A stretch of DNA of 64,000 nt, taken from NCBI GenBank assembly GCA_014549065.1, contig JACDOX010000120.1:879316-943315 (forward strand), in the 5' to 3' direction. Position numbers and translations under genes: made by a program. Of this stretch, positions 1-12,639 are shown piece after piece (the stretch's first letter is position 1; the number at the start of each line of letters is the position of its first letter). This stretch comes from Cardinalis cardinalis. Its lineage: Eukaryota; Chordata; Aves; Passeriformes; Cardinalidae. The notes below the pieces were generated by a model, which was not told the origin of the DNA, did not search any database, and saw only the letters and a program-made list of their open reading frames with translations.

Positions 1-1719
1 TACCTTTAATTACATTCAACATATATCCTTCTACAATTTTAAAATTAACTACCACTGGTTTTTTCCTTACATAAAGANAATGATAGTATTGTAATTAAAA
101 CTGAGTGATGAAAGAAGATGAACAAGNAAAGCTCATATTGTAATACCTATTTCCAATAGTTAAAATTCCATCACTTCTTTTATCAGATGTGTTTAAAAAT
201 GTTTACAGTATTTCTTCCCACCATACTTAAGAATTTTAAAGTCAGTGGTGGTATAGGAGGAAACACTTTTGAATACAATACTGTTTAAAGTACAGGATTA
301 TTTTGAAAAATTTTGTGAATCCATGTTGACCTGCTACTTCATAATGAGACCTAGTGAGAAAAGCTATATTTTTCTGCNGTTCTGTTCAGCCCACAAAAAG
401 TAGCTCAGGGTCAAAGAGACTGTGAAATGGAATCTAGACAAAAAGCAATAAATTCCATCAATCTGCCACTGCAGCTGCTTTCCTTTAACACACGATGAAC
501 TTTGATGTGATCCTGGCTGAGAAGCAAGATATTAACAATTTGCCGTAATAGAAAATGCATCCATGCAGGGGTAAGGAAAATCAGCCCAAGCTTTCAGCTC
601 ACATCTGGAGCTCCTTAAATTTCTGAACAGATGGCTAACGATTTCCGTTGTTGGATCCAGACTTGCATTTGATTGTCTGTTTTCATTTTATTCTGGTTTG
701 GATCTGAAATAAAAAGGAGTTTGGGCTGTTTTTTTCTTTTTTATTTTTTAAATACCAGCATAGCTGGAATCTCACAAAATGTCATTTTTGTGATGGGCAG
801 TAACAGATGCAATTGAACACTTGTCATTTAAGAAGCTGAGAGAGAAATAAAAAGCCAAGTCTATATGTAACCTTTTGGCAACAAAGTGCAGCAAATCTGA
901 TTCTACCCCATTTACTCACATAATGGGGGCAGGGGAATGATAAACTTAGAGAAAAGGTCACTCCCTTCCCTAACCAGGCCAGCTGGCAGGGTCATTCCCT
1001 GGTATCTTCCTGGGTGTAATTGAAATTGTCTGGTGTGGGATGTTTTGCACTGCTTCCTATGAAACATTTCTATGACAAGAAGTGAAACACAAAGTTGAAG
1101 CACAGTTTTAATTTTCTTATTTTCCCCTCTTGGTCTAACCACCACCCTCTGTTTTCAAAACTGAGGGCAACTAACAAGATAGAAAAAGCATTCAATATTG
1201 AGTGTCAGCTGCAGCACTTCCAGAGGACCTCTAATAAAAGTGTTTCCTGTATCTTTAAGCAAGAAACACTAATCTTCATGGATTTTACTGAGCATTGTTC
1301 GTTTTCACACAGGCAGTTAAAAGCAATATCCAGTTAAATGCATTGGGGAACACATAAAACTATATAAAACCCTTTTGTCAGAAACACCATTTCAATACTA
1401 TATTGCTGTTGCATCATTCTAGCAAGACTTAAAAGTAAATAAAATCTGAAATTAAGGTTCTGAACTGCAAACACTTGACCATACACTTACTTTACAGTCA
1501 TGAATAGTCCAATTGAATATGAGAAGCCTAGTCTTCTTCCAGTTTCATTCAATGGGAGTTCTGTTGACTGGAGTTTATTGGCCTTGGAGCAAGCTCTAGA
1601 AGAACATCTCTGTCAGGAAAATAAACAGACTGCAAACACAGGAAAAAAATCTGTACCTGGTTGCTCTACACANGTGTTTTTCATGAACGACTGCCTCAAT
1701 AAGAACTGGATTTTTGCAG
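1..1719 (+). other. C1QTNF3: C1QTNF3 intron (right part)
   Basis: AT-rich intron sequence upstream of the first visible exon. I see no exon, repeat family or RNA gene in it. Short open frames at 912-1145 and 1095-1337 lie on opposite strands across each other and have no recognisable protein content. Confidence 0.7.
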
Positions 1720-1849
1720 GTCGCGTTTATGGCTTCAATGGCTACTCACTTCAGCAACCAGAACAGTGGGATCATCTTCAGCAGCGTTGAAACCAATGTT
1801 GGGAATTTTTTTGATGTCATGACCGGGAGATTTGGTGCTCCAGTGAATG
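1720..1849 (+). CDS. C1QTNF3: C1QTNF3 coding exon (start of C1q domain)
   Basis: Acceptor TTTTTGCAG ends at 1719 and donor GTGAGC starts at 1850. The exon opens in phase 0 with Val-Ala-Phe-Met-Ala and ends one base into a Gly codon. It encodes the first beta strands of the C1q domain, including SGIIFSSVETNVGNFFDV. Confidence 0.95.
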
Positions 1850-3878
1850 GTGAGCATTTGCAAAACAAAATAATGTGATTACTGGAGCTGTAGAGAGACA
1901 TGTGGTCAAAAAGGATGAGACACTATTTAACTGCCTTTGCACTCAGTCTGCATAGTGCTTGCTACCTACTTTCCAGAAAAATGAACTGAAAACTGAGCAA
2001 GCCAAGAGTGGTCTTGCCAGCCAGTGAGACTAGTGCTGACACAAAGGCAGGAGGAAGAGGCATGTCCAGGGCTGGGGAGGGAGCAGGACTGTCTGCTTTG
2101 CTGTGGCTCTTCAGCCCTTCAGCCACTGTGATGACAGAACCACAGTCTTAATGTTATAGCAAGCAGCAGCAGCTTCACAGCCGCCTCCTCCACCTCCTGC
2201 CTCCTGTCAGTCTCTTCATCCTCATCCTCTCCCATGCCAATTCAGCTGCNAGCTGACCTGCAACAGATGTGTGGCTGGAAATGAGGCATTACAGTTCTTC
2301 ATGGTTATTTCTCAGCTGCATCAATTCCCCCTCTTATGCAGCTGTGATGCAGGAAGAACAACACCTGCCATATGCAGAATTAAAATTAATCAGATTTTGG
2401 AATGCTATAAGCAGAAACAAAATATCTGCTGACAACTGGAAGGCAGTTTTGTCCACAGCTGTTATGGTTTCTAAGCAAGAAGCACAAATGTGCAGCATGA
2501 TTACTTCTTTCTATGAAGCAAAAAAGTTGTTTTTTATAACCTTTTCAGGGGTATATTTCTTTACTTTCAATATGATGAAACATGAAGATGTGGAGGAAGT
2601 GTACGTGTACTTGATGCATAATGGTAATACAGTGTTCAGCTTATACAGGTAAGTAAAGAGCCAGGCCACCTCAATCCAAAAACATTTGTATGGTTGTGAC
2701 AGCTTGCTCACCTTTCAAGAAATGTAAAATTGTTCATTTTTTGGAAGAAATTCTCTAGGGTAAAATAATCAACAAGAAAACCTANTTTATTTTGCCATCC
2801 TCAGCATGCATATTTGGACCATACACACCACAGACGCTGGACCTAAAATTCAGCCTTGATCACCATTTCCTCAAACTCAGGGGTTAGCACTGCAAGTCAG
2901 GGTTGGAGTTCAGTGGTACCATCCTGTCATTCTGCTAAAATATATCTTCATCCTCATTTTGCTTGTCAGAGAAAGGAAATAATGAAGTGTCCAGTGACCA
3001 GTTACAGTCTTGTTAAAACAAGGGAAGAGAAATTTACTTTAAAGTTGGGAAGCGTTTAAGCTGCAGTAGTAAGGATGAGTAAGAAGCAAAGGTCTTCCAT
3101 TTACTGGCCTTTTTATCATTAGCATACCATCACAGGCAGCTTCATCCCCAATCGATCTTCTCTGCAAAAGGAAAAGTGCTTCATTTCTATTCCCCCTGAA
3201 GCACTGATATCAGAAGAGGCAAGAGGTAGAAGAAAGGAGGCAAAGCCAGGAGGCTAGCCCACATCAAATGTATCCACATTCCAATTAAAGGCTCAGTAAG
3301 GAGCCAGCTGCCTGTGTCTACTCACTGCCTGTGCTGGGAGCACAAGGACTCAGCTCTTAAAATTAGCTGGGATGAATTCAAGGGGAAAAAAGCATCACAG
3401 GAAATCTGTAGTGTTGTGATCAATGAGCAGCATTTCATTTTAAACAAAAAATTTTCTCCTGTGTCCTGGAAAAAAAATAAGTTACAGTTCCAGAACTTCA
3501 GAAAGGAATGAAATAATGTTTNGGTAAGGTGCAAAATTTGACTAGGAGATCAAATGCAGAAAGTTGCCAAAATTTCCTTATAAAACTGAAAAAATGTTGG
3601 CAAGTCATTCAAGAAAGTTTTGCTCAGGATAACAATGTACTTCTTGGATTTTTTTGGTAAAGTTGTTTGGTCCCTGTTGAGAAACAAAACCCTGACTTGT
3701 TAAAATATTCATCCTTAGCTATGAATCCAAAGGGAAAGCAGATACTTCAGGAAACAGTGCAGTCCTAAAACTCGCCAAAGGAGATGAAGTTTGGCTGCGA
3801 ATGGGAAATGGAGCNCTCCATGGGGACCATCAACGCTTCTCCACCTTTGCTGGGTTTCTTCTTTTTGAAACCAAGTAA
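1720..3878 (+). CDS. C1QTNF3: C1QTNF3 (CTRP3), C-terminal three exons; 5' part lies outside the window
   Basis: Secreted C1q/TNF-related protein 3, an adipokine-like factor that forms trimers through its C-terminal C1q domain. Joining 1720-1849, 2549-2648 and 3719-3878 gives 129 codons plus TAA without a frame break, and covers nearly all of the C1q domain. Recognisable stretches are FMASMATHFSNQNSG, NFFDVMTGRFGAPV, FNMMKHEDVEEVYVYLMHNG and FSTFAGFLLFETK at the C-terminus. All introns have GT/AG ends. The mammalian protein is about 246 residues, so the signal peptide and collagen-like exons must lie to the left of base 1; I saw no Gly-X-Y exon in 1-1719. The final exon carries one ambiguous base (3815) in a GCN alanine codon. 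The gene is head-to-tail with AMACR, as in mammals. Confidence 0.96.
1850..3718 (+). other. C1QTNF3: Two short C1QTNF3 introns (1850-2548 and 2649-3718)
   Basis: Both have canonical GT/AG ends and are split by the exon at 2549-2648. I recognise no repeat family. The first contains a pyrimidine-rich stretch near 2180-2230 (CCTCCTCCACCTCCTGCCTCC-like). Confidence 0.8.
2549..2648 (+). CDS. C1QTNF3: C1QTNF3 coding exon (middle of C1q domain)
   Basis: Acceptor CCTTTTCAG ends at 2548 and donor GTAAGT starts at 2649. The 100-base exon completes the split Gly codon and reads VYFFTFNMMKHEDVEEVYVY onward, ending two bases into the Ser codon completed by the last exon. Confidence 0.95.
3719..3878 (+). 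CDS. C1QTNF3: C1QTNF3 last coding exon with stop
   Basis: Acceptor ATCCTTAG ends at 3718. The exon reads YESKGKADTSGNSAVLKLAK and then WLRMGNGALHGDHQRFSTFA, and ends LLFETK-TAA. The single N at 3815 is in the third base of an alanine codon, so the residue is not in doubt. Confidence 0.96.
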
Positions 3879-5530
3879 AAAAAAGGAAACAACNCAATAG
3901 ATGTTTATGTAAAAAACACATTTTTTGGAACTTGTATATTTCACTGGACTGTGAAATAACTTTACAACATTGGAGGATTAAGAAGCCTTGTTTTGATGCA
4001 ATGTGCTGCTACCTGTGTATCAGAGATGAGCTGAATACATTGGGTAGCTGACACAGATTCACAGAATATCTNTTGTCATCCAGGTTGCACCTATTTAATC
4101 ATTAAATGTTGCTATTGCTCTCTTCCCCAAAAGTGAATGAAAAACAAAGGAAAATGAGTTTAAAGAATTTAAAAAGCGGTTTACATAAAGTCAATTTCAA
4201 CTCTAAATACACTTTAGTTATATGTCAGGAATTGAACTACTGATTCAAAAGTTTTGGATCATTTATTCAGTTCTTCTTACATGTTCATTTAAATTTGCAT
4301 CATGGAAACAGGCCTGAATGTATTATAAGCAGGCTCAGGTGAGACCAGATCTAAAGGAAGAAGTTTGTACTGGATTGGAATGATCTCAAATCGAAGAAAA
4401 AAATGTGAAAATATAGATGTCAAGGATTCAGGTTTATTGCACTCCCATCNCAAACCTCTGAAGATGTATCTGGTGTCATTTTTCACAGATTTTTAGCACA
4501 TATTTATGCTTAGTCTCTCTCTCTTAGAAGAATGTCAGTAGTTCTTGCCTTAGTAGCAGCTTGAAGCTAAGGTAATTTAGTTTGCAGTGTGAAGGGGATC
4601 AGGCAGGGGAACTGTAATGTTTCCCCCTAGCCTTAGAATTTTNAAAACCTGATGTAAGCCAATGCAGAGTGTCAAAGCAAAGGCATATACGCTAGAGAAA
4701 TCAGGATTCACCAACAGCACAGAGATAAACAAACTTTGTGATGTGGAGCTCCTCCAGAAGGATGTACCTTATAATATTGCATATTTACTTAACAGTGAAG
4801 TTGTTGAAACAGTTTTTCTAGCAGCCTTCCAAGAATCAGTATTTCAGGAAAAGCCATTGCAGCTAAGCCAGTTCAGTATTTAAACTGGTGAAAGCAAATG
4901 CTAGCTGGCTTAGTAGTTCTGGTCCCAATACACTGGGCCAGTCTCCAGCATTCATGTTACTGGCTTTTCAAAATTTGGGTACCTGAAATTCTGTCTTGCT
5001 ATTTTCATTTGAATGAGCACCAAAATCAATACTGAAGTTCNAATGTATCTCGTTCTGGCTCTCCACACAAAAGTTAATGAAATATAAATTCCTTTTTACA
5101 GACATTAAATTTTAATCAGATATAACCTGCCATTAATGTATAACAGGAATGCGGGGTTAGGAAAATATTTATTTGAAAATCTTTTATACGGGATACAGTT
5201 ATCAGTAGCACAACAATAGAGCAAATGAATTGAAATCTGCCCCATGAATTTGTATGTCCTTGTACACATTCCTAGCGTATGTAACCAAATCTTATGAAGA
5301 AAAATGCATGTTGATACTTGACGATTATGACTTGTGATTTTTTTAGTTTTATGCATCAACCACTGAAAATATTAGCTTTAACGAACTGTTGTCTGATGTG
5401 TTTTAATCATTTCTTTATCAACTTGGATCAGGTCTGTGCCACATAGGTTTTCAAAACCTGAGACCATGTTATTTTGTTAAGCTTACTTTGTAAAACATAC
5501 ATTTATTCAATAAAGATTAATGGTTCAAAG
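3879..5530 (+). other. C1QTNF3: C1QTNF3 3' UTR (inferred)
   Basis: The sequence runs from the C1QTNF3 stop codon to just past the AATAAA at 5509-5514. It is AT-rich, has no supported ORF and shows no earlier canonical AATAAA that I noticed. The 1.6-kb length is inferred from the signal, not from transcript data. Confidence 0.6.
5509..5514 (+). terminator. C1QTNF3: Polyadenylation signal AATAAA, C1QTNF3
   Basis: A canonical hexamer in the context TTCAATAAAGATTAATGG, 1.63 kb after the stop codon, followed by a T/G-containing stretch. It is the first strong candidate downstream of the last exon. Confidence 0.6.
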
Positions 5531-8500
5531 CTATACTGGTTTGCTGATATCTATATTTACCAAGGACATTACCATTTGGAGACAATAGAGAGATGTTCTT
5601 TTTAATATGCTTTTCCTAAGCATTCATTTTGCTACTGANTGGGAGAAAGTCAGCATTAAGGATTAAAATACATTTATTTTACACATGTGTATATATATAC
5701 ACACATATATACATAAAACTTAATCTGTAAGGTTTTCTTTGGGGACTTACTCTTCTTTTGTGACATGGACATCTTAAGCCATTTTGGTCTGAAGGAAGCA
5801 CTAAGAAACTNTATGACATACTCTAATGTTAAGCTCCTTTTTATCTTATTATTTACTGTAATGGCCATNATATAAAAGAAAGTCATGTTTTGCCTTACCC
5901 ATTTTGTATTGTTTTCATGAGTTTTGTGCAACTTGGCCTGCAAAGAGGGGAAAGTGACTAAGAATTATCACAAAAGCTTCTTTAACAAAAAAAGAGCAGT
6001 TCCAATGTTAAAGCTAAACAGTTTTTTACATCAAAGTTAAAATTCCTAGGTTTTGACTGAAATCTCAGCAGTCTTTTCTCTGCAATTTACTGCATGCAAT
6101 ATCTGCTGATTGTCATAATACTTTACAAATAAATAGTTAACTTACGTATTAATTTCCTTTAAAAGAAGAAGGAAGATCCTTCAAAATANAGCAACTGATG
6201 TGAATGAGTGTGTGTGTGTTCTTCTTATTCTTCTCTAAAATTAACACTTTTTATATTCAGTAAGTCATGTGGAATATATGATCTTTTTTCACAGAAATGT
6301 TCATGAAGATTAGTCATCTTTCCATTGCTGCTGCTAATTGAAAGACTCTTGCTTAGCAGATGCTCAAGACAAAATGTCTTACCAGAGGCTTTTATCCCGT
6401 TATAAAATACATCGTATCTTGTAATTTGTGTTACAGCTGAAAAACCTTCTGGAAACTGCAAAGCTGTAATTTGGAGTATACTTAATGGCTTCTTGTCTTT
6501 GCTAAAATGAATCTGTATCTCTCCCCCTCCTTGAGGTTCCAGATTTACCCAAAACTTGGCAAGACTCACAAGTCCCTGCCTGCCATGAGAGCTGTGGTTT
6601 GGTAGGTGATATTCGACCTCTGTGGTAGGTGCTGGCATCCTGGCAGNAGAAAATGCTTCTCAACACAGAGCCAAGTTGAGCTCTGCTCTGCGGTGTGTAA
6701 AATACCACCCCCAAATCCTGCTCCTCCCTTCCCTCAGAGTTTCAGGGTCTGCTGTGACATCCTTGCAAGGCAGCAACTCTCATCTCCAGCTCTGTCATGA
6801 GCATTTTGCAAAACAGGGCTGTGTTCAATTCAAGAGGCGCTGGGTGCACCCCCTGTTATAAACAAAAATCTGCCAATTTTTTTTGTGGGAAAAAGGTTAC
6901 AAAAACCAGTCAGACCAGGGCTGCTGCTACAGTGCTACCTGTTTGTTATGATAATCACAAGTCGTTGAAGTTAATGGTTCTTTTTGTATCAGTAAAGGCC
7001 CTGGCCAGGGCTAAGTTAATGGCTCTTCTCCCCAGACAGTGAGGGGAGTGGACGAGTAGGAGGGGGGACATCAGGAGATGCAAAATAACTGCGGGACCAG
7101 CATGCCATGGGAAGTGTCAAATTTACCGAAAAAAACCCCAAAAACAACGAGACAAAGCAGAATTAAGAAATTAGAGTGATGCCCAGACGTGAGGAACAGA
7201 ATGCTGAGCCTGCAGAGATGCTGAAAACCTTTGCTGCCCCTCACTCTGACCAACATCTCAAACCAAGGGCTGGAGGTAGAAGAGAGTGGAAAGGAGATTC
7301 CGAGCACGAGCTGTGCTTGGGGTGGGTAAGGCTGTGCATATTCTCCTTCTCTGAGTCGTTCTTTGGGAGACGACGGAGATTGCAGACTCGTCAGGCTTCC
7401 CAATCTTGAGCTGACTTCTGTTAATAGAGGCACTAAAAGGAGAAGAAGTCTNCTGCCCTGTTTATTTCACNCTCCTTGGTTGGGGTTAAACACAACCTCT
7501 GTGCAGAAAAAACATGAACTAGAACGAAACCTAACGGGAGGAGAATGTTACAAGCCTGGGTCCNAGTTTTATGAATGGCGTTTAAAGAAAGTTTATTAGA
7601 ACTGTGAGAAAAGGAAGAAGTTTATGGTTTTACTTTCAGAGCTATTCTGTGGACTGATTGACTGAAAAAGCAGTTTAGACTGAGACAATAGTTTGCAGTC
7701 TCAGCCTCACTGAGAAGCCTGCCAAAGGGAGATCTTCAAATAAAGTAGTATTTTTCTAAAGAGAGAATAAGGAACAAACTTTACACTCAGGTCTTTCATC
7801 TTTCCCTCTCTTTCACTGAGCTTCCTATGTTACAACTTGCTGTTTTCTGAAGCAGTTTTTAATAGAAGTAGCTTTGAATTAAAACTTTTTTGCCTCCTTC
7901 TTAGTTCAGATTATTAAAATTATTCTTTTGTGCCCCGAACAAAAAAAAAATCACACAAGGACAAAACATACAGGGAGTCGTTGAGTGGTATGTGAAAAGA
8001 CCTACAGTTCTTAATTTTGGTGAATCAGTAGCAAAGTTCCTCTATTTTGCAGTCAGTTCTGCTTCAACAACCAAAGAAAATACAGCCTGGGTGATCTGTT
8101 CAGATTTTAAAATCTGAGAAAACAAAAGGCTGTCATGCTCAGATATCAGTGAAGAAAACTTTAGAAACTATCCTCATAAATTAAAATAACTTGATAGAAG
8201 GTGCACTTCCTAGTATGACCAGGTTCACTCTTACACCAAAGGGTGAGCACTCCTTTAGTTCTTGGGCCAAACCACACAGTTTTAGAAGGAATTAGAGCTT
8301 CTGCAGCCCCCCATTAATTTCCAGTCTTCTTCCACTGGACTGATAAACTCAGTGCACAGATGTTGACATGAAGACTTAAGGATGAGAATGGGAGAGGCTC
8401 AATTTTGTGCATCTGCGTTTGGAATGGAGCAAGCTATGCTCCATGAACACATTCACAGAATAATAAAACCCACATGTGGCAAGGTTTTATTAAACAAAGA

Positions 8501-11500
8501 GACTCCTTGTATCAGCTGCTGAAAAATTGCACAAATTGAGGGCTATTTTCCTGCTTTTCTGGAAACAGTCCATCAGACATTAAAAAAAAAATCCACAAAA
8601 ATCAGTTTTTAAAAAGAATCACATTGCTATTACACCAAGAGTGGAAACACCCATGTTCAAATTATCTTTGACATCTCAGCTTCTGTTTCCTGTGAANGTG
8701 TCTCATGGTGTGATCCTCCCATCATCTAGTCACATGCTACTTCTTTGGCCTTGTCCAGCAGCAAGTATAAGATTCTTGCTGAATAAGGACTTGCGCATAT
8801 ACTGGAATGTGATAGGAAGAAAAATATACAGAACATCTTCATTCAGTAACTCCATCCAAATGTACAGTTAACAAAGTGACTTTGCTGTAAAAATACTGAA
8901 CACTAATACGTAAGAAAGAATGGCAGAATTAAATTAACTGCAGCTACTTTCATTTTAAAATACTTTCTAAGAGGATTTTTTTTTTTTTTCAATCCTGGAA
9001 GTTTTTTGACAGAAAAACACTCCAGGTTCTTACAGCATAGTAAGGATGATGAAGAAAGTCTAGGAAGTTTGAAAAGACTAGAATTTCAGGCCAGGAAACT
9101 GGAATTCAGAGATTGTGCCGTTCTGCCATGTGCAAGTCCTGGTCTGCAGCTGGAAGTGCTGGATAGAATCTAATTTGTCTCACATTCATTTTTTAAACTA
9201 GAAAATAGTAGAAGCATGGTTGTTCAAAGGAAAATTTTTCAGATACTGCATCACTTCAGATCAACATTTTCTTTCCTCCAAGATGACCAGCTACTCAGAA
9301 TGCTTGTTCTGTCAAATCATTAAAGACTCACAAAATAAATAACAGGTATTTGGTATGCCATAAGACACATAGTAAATGGCTCATGGGCAAGATGATGGAA
9401 ACAGTTAATAAAAGGTTTCTCAATCCATTGCTCTAGCAATGCAGGAGAAATCGTGTCTGGTGAATGTGGCAGACAGCATTACCTGGCAGGAATGGCTCAC
9501 TGGAGGTAAGTTTAGGGCAGGGTGGCCAAACAGTAGTTCATGTGGCATCCAGCACAGGCCTCAAGCTCAGTATTCAGGCAAATAAAGTGTGGAAACAATC
9601 CCAGTCTAGAGTTTCCAGCCTCTACAATACTAGTTAATAATAAACTCACAGGAAAGTATTTATTTTCTCCTGATTACCAAAAATAAGGATTAGTTAGATA
9701 AAGTTTCTTGCCATTCTCTTCATCTAAATCATGAAAGCACAGTAACACCATATGCTGTGTTTCAAAGGAAAGAAAAATATTTTGCTTCAGGTACAAGGGT
9801 TGAGGTCNAAAGTACAGAAACCACCGTCACAGGCATCAATAATTTGTAATCCCAGTAACCTGAAATTCCTACTTACCAGAGTAGGAGGGGGCAAATTTCT
9901 GGCAATGTGAAAGTTAAAGGCAACGCCTGTTCAGTACAGCTGGGACATATCACCACCTCAGTGACTGACTGGACTAAAAAAACTTGCAAACTGTAGTTTT
10001 TCAATAATATGTCTATTTTAGTGAACAGGGCAGCTTATACAATTATCTTCTGTGGATGAGACAGAGACTTTATTTCTAAATCTATAATTCATTATTTCAG
10101 ACAGACNGCCAGATTTTCAAGTAGCACGAATGCACAGCTGCTTTAGAAGGATATAATGATCTCAGGATAGATGTTTTTTTGCTGCTGAGTGATGGGATGT
10201 ACACTTGGGAGAACAGCAGTGCACAAATCCACACTCACATAGAAGCACAGAAACACAGAAAAGCAAAGTGATGCTCCAAACTGATGAATCCATTGAAATG
10301 GTGGAGATTNAGGTGCTGCATTTGGCAAGAACATTATATAAGGNACAGTGTGTCTGTCACAACAGCACNAGATATGAAGTTAGAAATGTGGAGTATCACC
10401 CACACCATCTCTGTGGGTATCAAGTGCTATGAATGGAGCACAGCTTCTATTCAGGCAAGGCATGAATGCAAGCTTTGGGATAAAGCAACCATGTCTGAAA
10501 GCTTTTGCAAGCTTGGGGCACAAAACTACCATCAAATTCCATGAGAATCTTTAAAGTTCTCAATTTCAGTTTAATGCAGGTATCTTTCAATTTACTAGAG
10601 AAATTTCACCTGCTACTTACATCTTCAGGCAATTATAGTTACCAAGATTTGAAATATTGTAACAAATGTAATTTTTGCTTTTTCCTTTAACAAAATCAAT
10701 ACAAACCGTAGATATCAGTATCTCTTTAGCCATGCATTAAGATGGACTAAACTGTAAACAATATACATGTGAAAGAGGAGAATCCAGACTTTGTGTACAT
10801 CTGTAACTTCACATTGCTGCCTTAGTATTTTTCCAAAGGAGTGAAATGTATGGGTAATTGTAATTAACAAATCTGAGACCAAANGTAATAGTCTGGCATG
10901 CAGTGTGCATTGCAAAAGTGCCTACACCTCTGCAAGATATATTAATATAAGTCACAGTAAAAACAATTTCAGTCTTTGAACACTGACTGTGAAAGATGCA
11001 TTTCACAGGATGACACAGACAGCAACTCACTGATGTAATAGAATAAAGCACACACAAGCACTCTGAAGCACAGTGTGGACTCAATCCCAAAACAACTTCT
11101 TTCCTATACCCATTACCACTGCAATGGTGAATTCATACGCCCTTCTCTTTACTGCTGCTCATTGATGAGAAATATTAAATGGCATCACATAGATGAACAT
11201 CTCACTGTTTTTTGCACACTGCAAGCCCATGGTAGAGAAGATCTCCTTATTTATGACACATATTTTCTGCTGGCCAACTTGCTGCTTCAGGAGAGTTTGC
11301 TGGACTCAAATCATTAGCCTTCATCTCATGGTTGATTAGAATATCTGTTTCTCTCTCATGCCTGTTTATTTTTTGGTTTGGTGAAATCCAATTTTTCAAA
11401 CTGGAGTTAATGCTCATAAAATGCTGCCTTCACCTCCCTGAAACTGAAATAACTTAATAGGGTTTGACTTAAATGCTTCTGCCACAGATTACTCGCTGTA

Positions 11501-12239
11501 ATTCTGGATGACAACTAAACAGCAGGTGCAAAGGTCTGCTCAGTTAAACCATAGCAAAATCCAGACGTTATCCNTTGTGTGATTATGGTGTTATTTTGAT
11601 GAGGTAAACCAAAGAGCATCAGGTGAAAACAAAGGTGACACAACANAAATTGCCTGTTCATATTCAACACAAACTCCCAAGACCTGAAGGTGTGAGGGGA
11701 CAAATNAAACTGAAAATTACTCAGAGAAACACAGTGTCACAGTAACATCCTAATGTCTGTGAAAACAAACCCTTACATGGAATAGTGTCTCTAAGGGAGA
11801 TGGATAACAAACAAAACTAGCCAGCTTCATTTGAATGAAAATGCAAATACTTTTCTCCTGGCCATTTCTTGTGGGTGGCACCATAGNAGTGGACATAATC
11901 AGTGCCTGCATTACAGGACCTGGTGTCTGCACAGAAAGTGAAGGGTATTCTGGCAACAGACCTGTTATTGTAGAATGAGAAAAATTTCTGCATTCAAATT
12001 AGCAGCCTTTACAGGTTTTCATAGTCTAAGCAATTTAAAGAAATTTATAATGTCAGCATGGGTTGCTCTGTGTGCTTCCCAGTAACCTGAAATATTGGGA
12101 GCAGAGCCTAAGTTTGAAAAGCTGTGTCAATACAATGCCAAAGATTTCATTACTCTTTCTGGATTTATGTCGGTTCCTGATGTAAGCAGCTGACCAAGCA
12201 GCCCTCTTTAAGGAAACATCTGGTGAAAAGAAACCCCAN
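5531..12239. other. Intergenic region between C1QTNF3 and AMACR
   Basis: About 6.7 kb of AT-rich sequence. The longest open frame (6225-6638, minus, 137 codons) has no domain, no similarity I recognise and no splice or Kozak support. I identified no LINE, LTR or RNA gene here; old, diverged repeats may be present below what can be read by eye. Confidence 0.6.
5686..5703. repeat. TG/TA/CA dinucleotide run forming an 18-bp perfect palindrome
   Basis: TGTGTATATATATACACA is its own reverse complement and is followed by further (CA)(TA) repeats to about 5715. It is a simple repeat able to form a cruciform, in intergenic DNA shortly after the C1QTNF3 poly(A) signal. Confidence 0.85.
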
Positions 12240-12243
12240 GTTT

Positions 12244-12271
12244 TAATCACGTGTCCTGCTAATCACGTGTC
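12244..12271. promoter_or_regulatory. Paired CACGTG E-boxes in a direct repeat upstream of AMACR
   Basis: TAATCACGTGTC occurs at 12244-12255 and again at 12260-12271, so two CACGTG palindromes (12248-12253, 12264-12269) lie 16 bp apart, about 760 bp before the AMACR start codon. CACGTG is the site of bHLH-ZIP factors (USF, MITF/TFEB, MYC). Regulatory use is inferred. Confidence 0.4.
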
Positions 12272-12442
12272 ACCCTGTGACCTGGGGGTCTTGGGTGTGT
12301 GGGTTTTGGCCCATGCAGGGGCCCCGGGCGTGGCTGGAGCCCCAGGCCAAGGACTGCTGACCCTTTTCCTAACAACAGGCACAGGGACCTGTGGCACGGC
12401 CAGGAGACCGGCTGGAGACGATGACACTCAGCCTCAGACTTC

Positions 12443-12508
12443 AAAGGCTGGACTTGACGATGTTGGAGGTCCCTTCTATCCTGAATGGTTCTGTGATTCT
12501 GTGACTTT
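12443..12508 (+). mobile_element. CR1 LINE 3'-end fragment
   Basis: Reads AAAGGCTGGACTTGACGATG, then GGAGGTCCCTTCTATCC, and ends TTCTGTGATTCTGTGA. These are the terminal segment and octamer-like tail of avian CR1 elements. The fragment is short and 5'-truncated, as is typical of CR1. Confidence 0.75.
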
Positions 12509-12639
12509 CCTGCCCTTAGGCTGTAAGGGTGCAAAAGCCCATGGTTTCCTTTGTTCGGGGTCCCTATACGGAGGCAGCCGATCACTCTTTGTTGTTTGGT
12601 TACTGCATCACGATTAAATTATGTCAAGGATTTGCTCGT

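Noticed and set aside
2269..2652. 127-codon frame overlapping the middle C1QTNF3 exon
   Set aside because: It reads from intron into the exon at 2549; the acceptor at 2548 and homology define the exon.
6225..6638. 137-codon minus-strand frame between C1QTNF3 and AMACR
   Set aside because: No recognisable motif, no Kozak or splice support and no similarity I know; one frame of this length is expected by chance in 6.7 kb.
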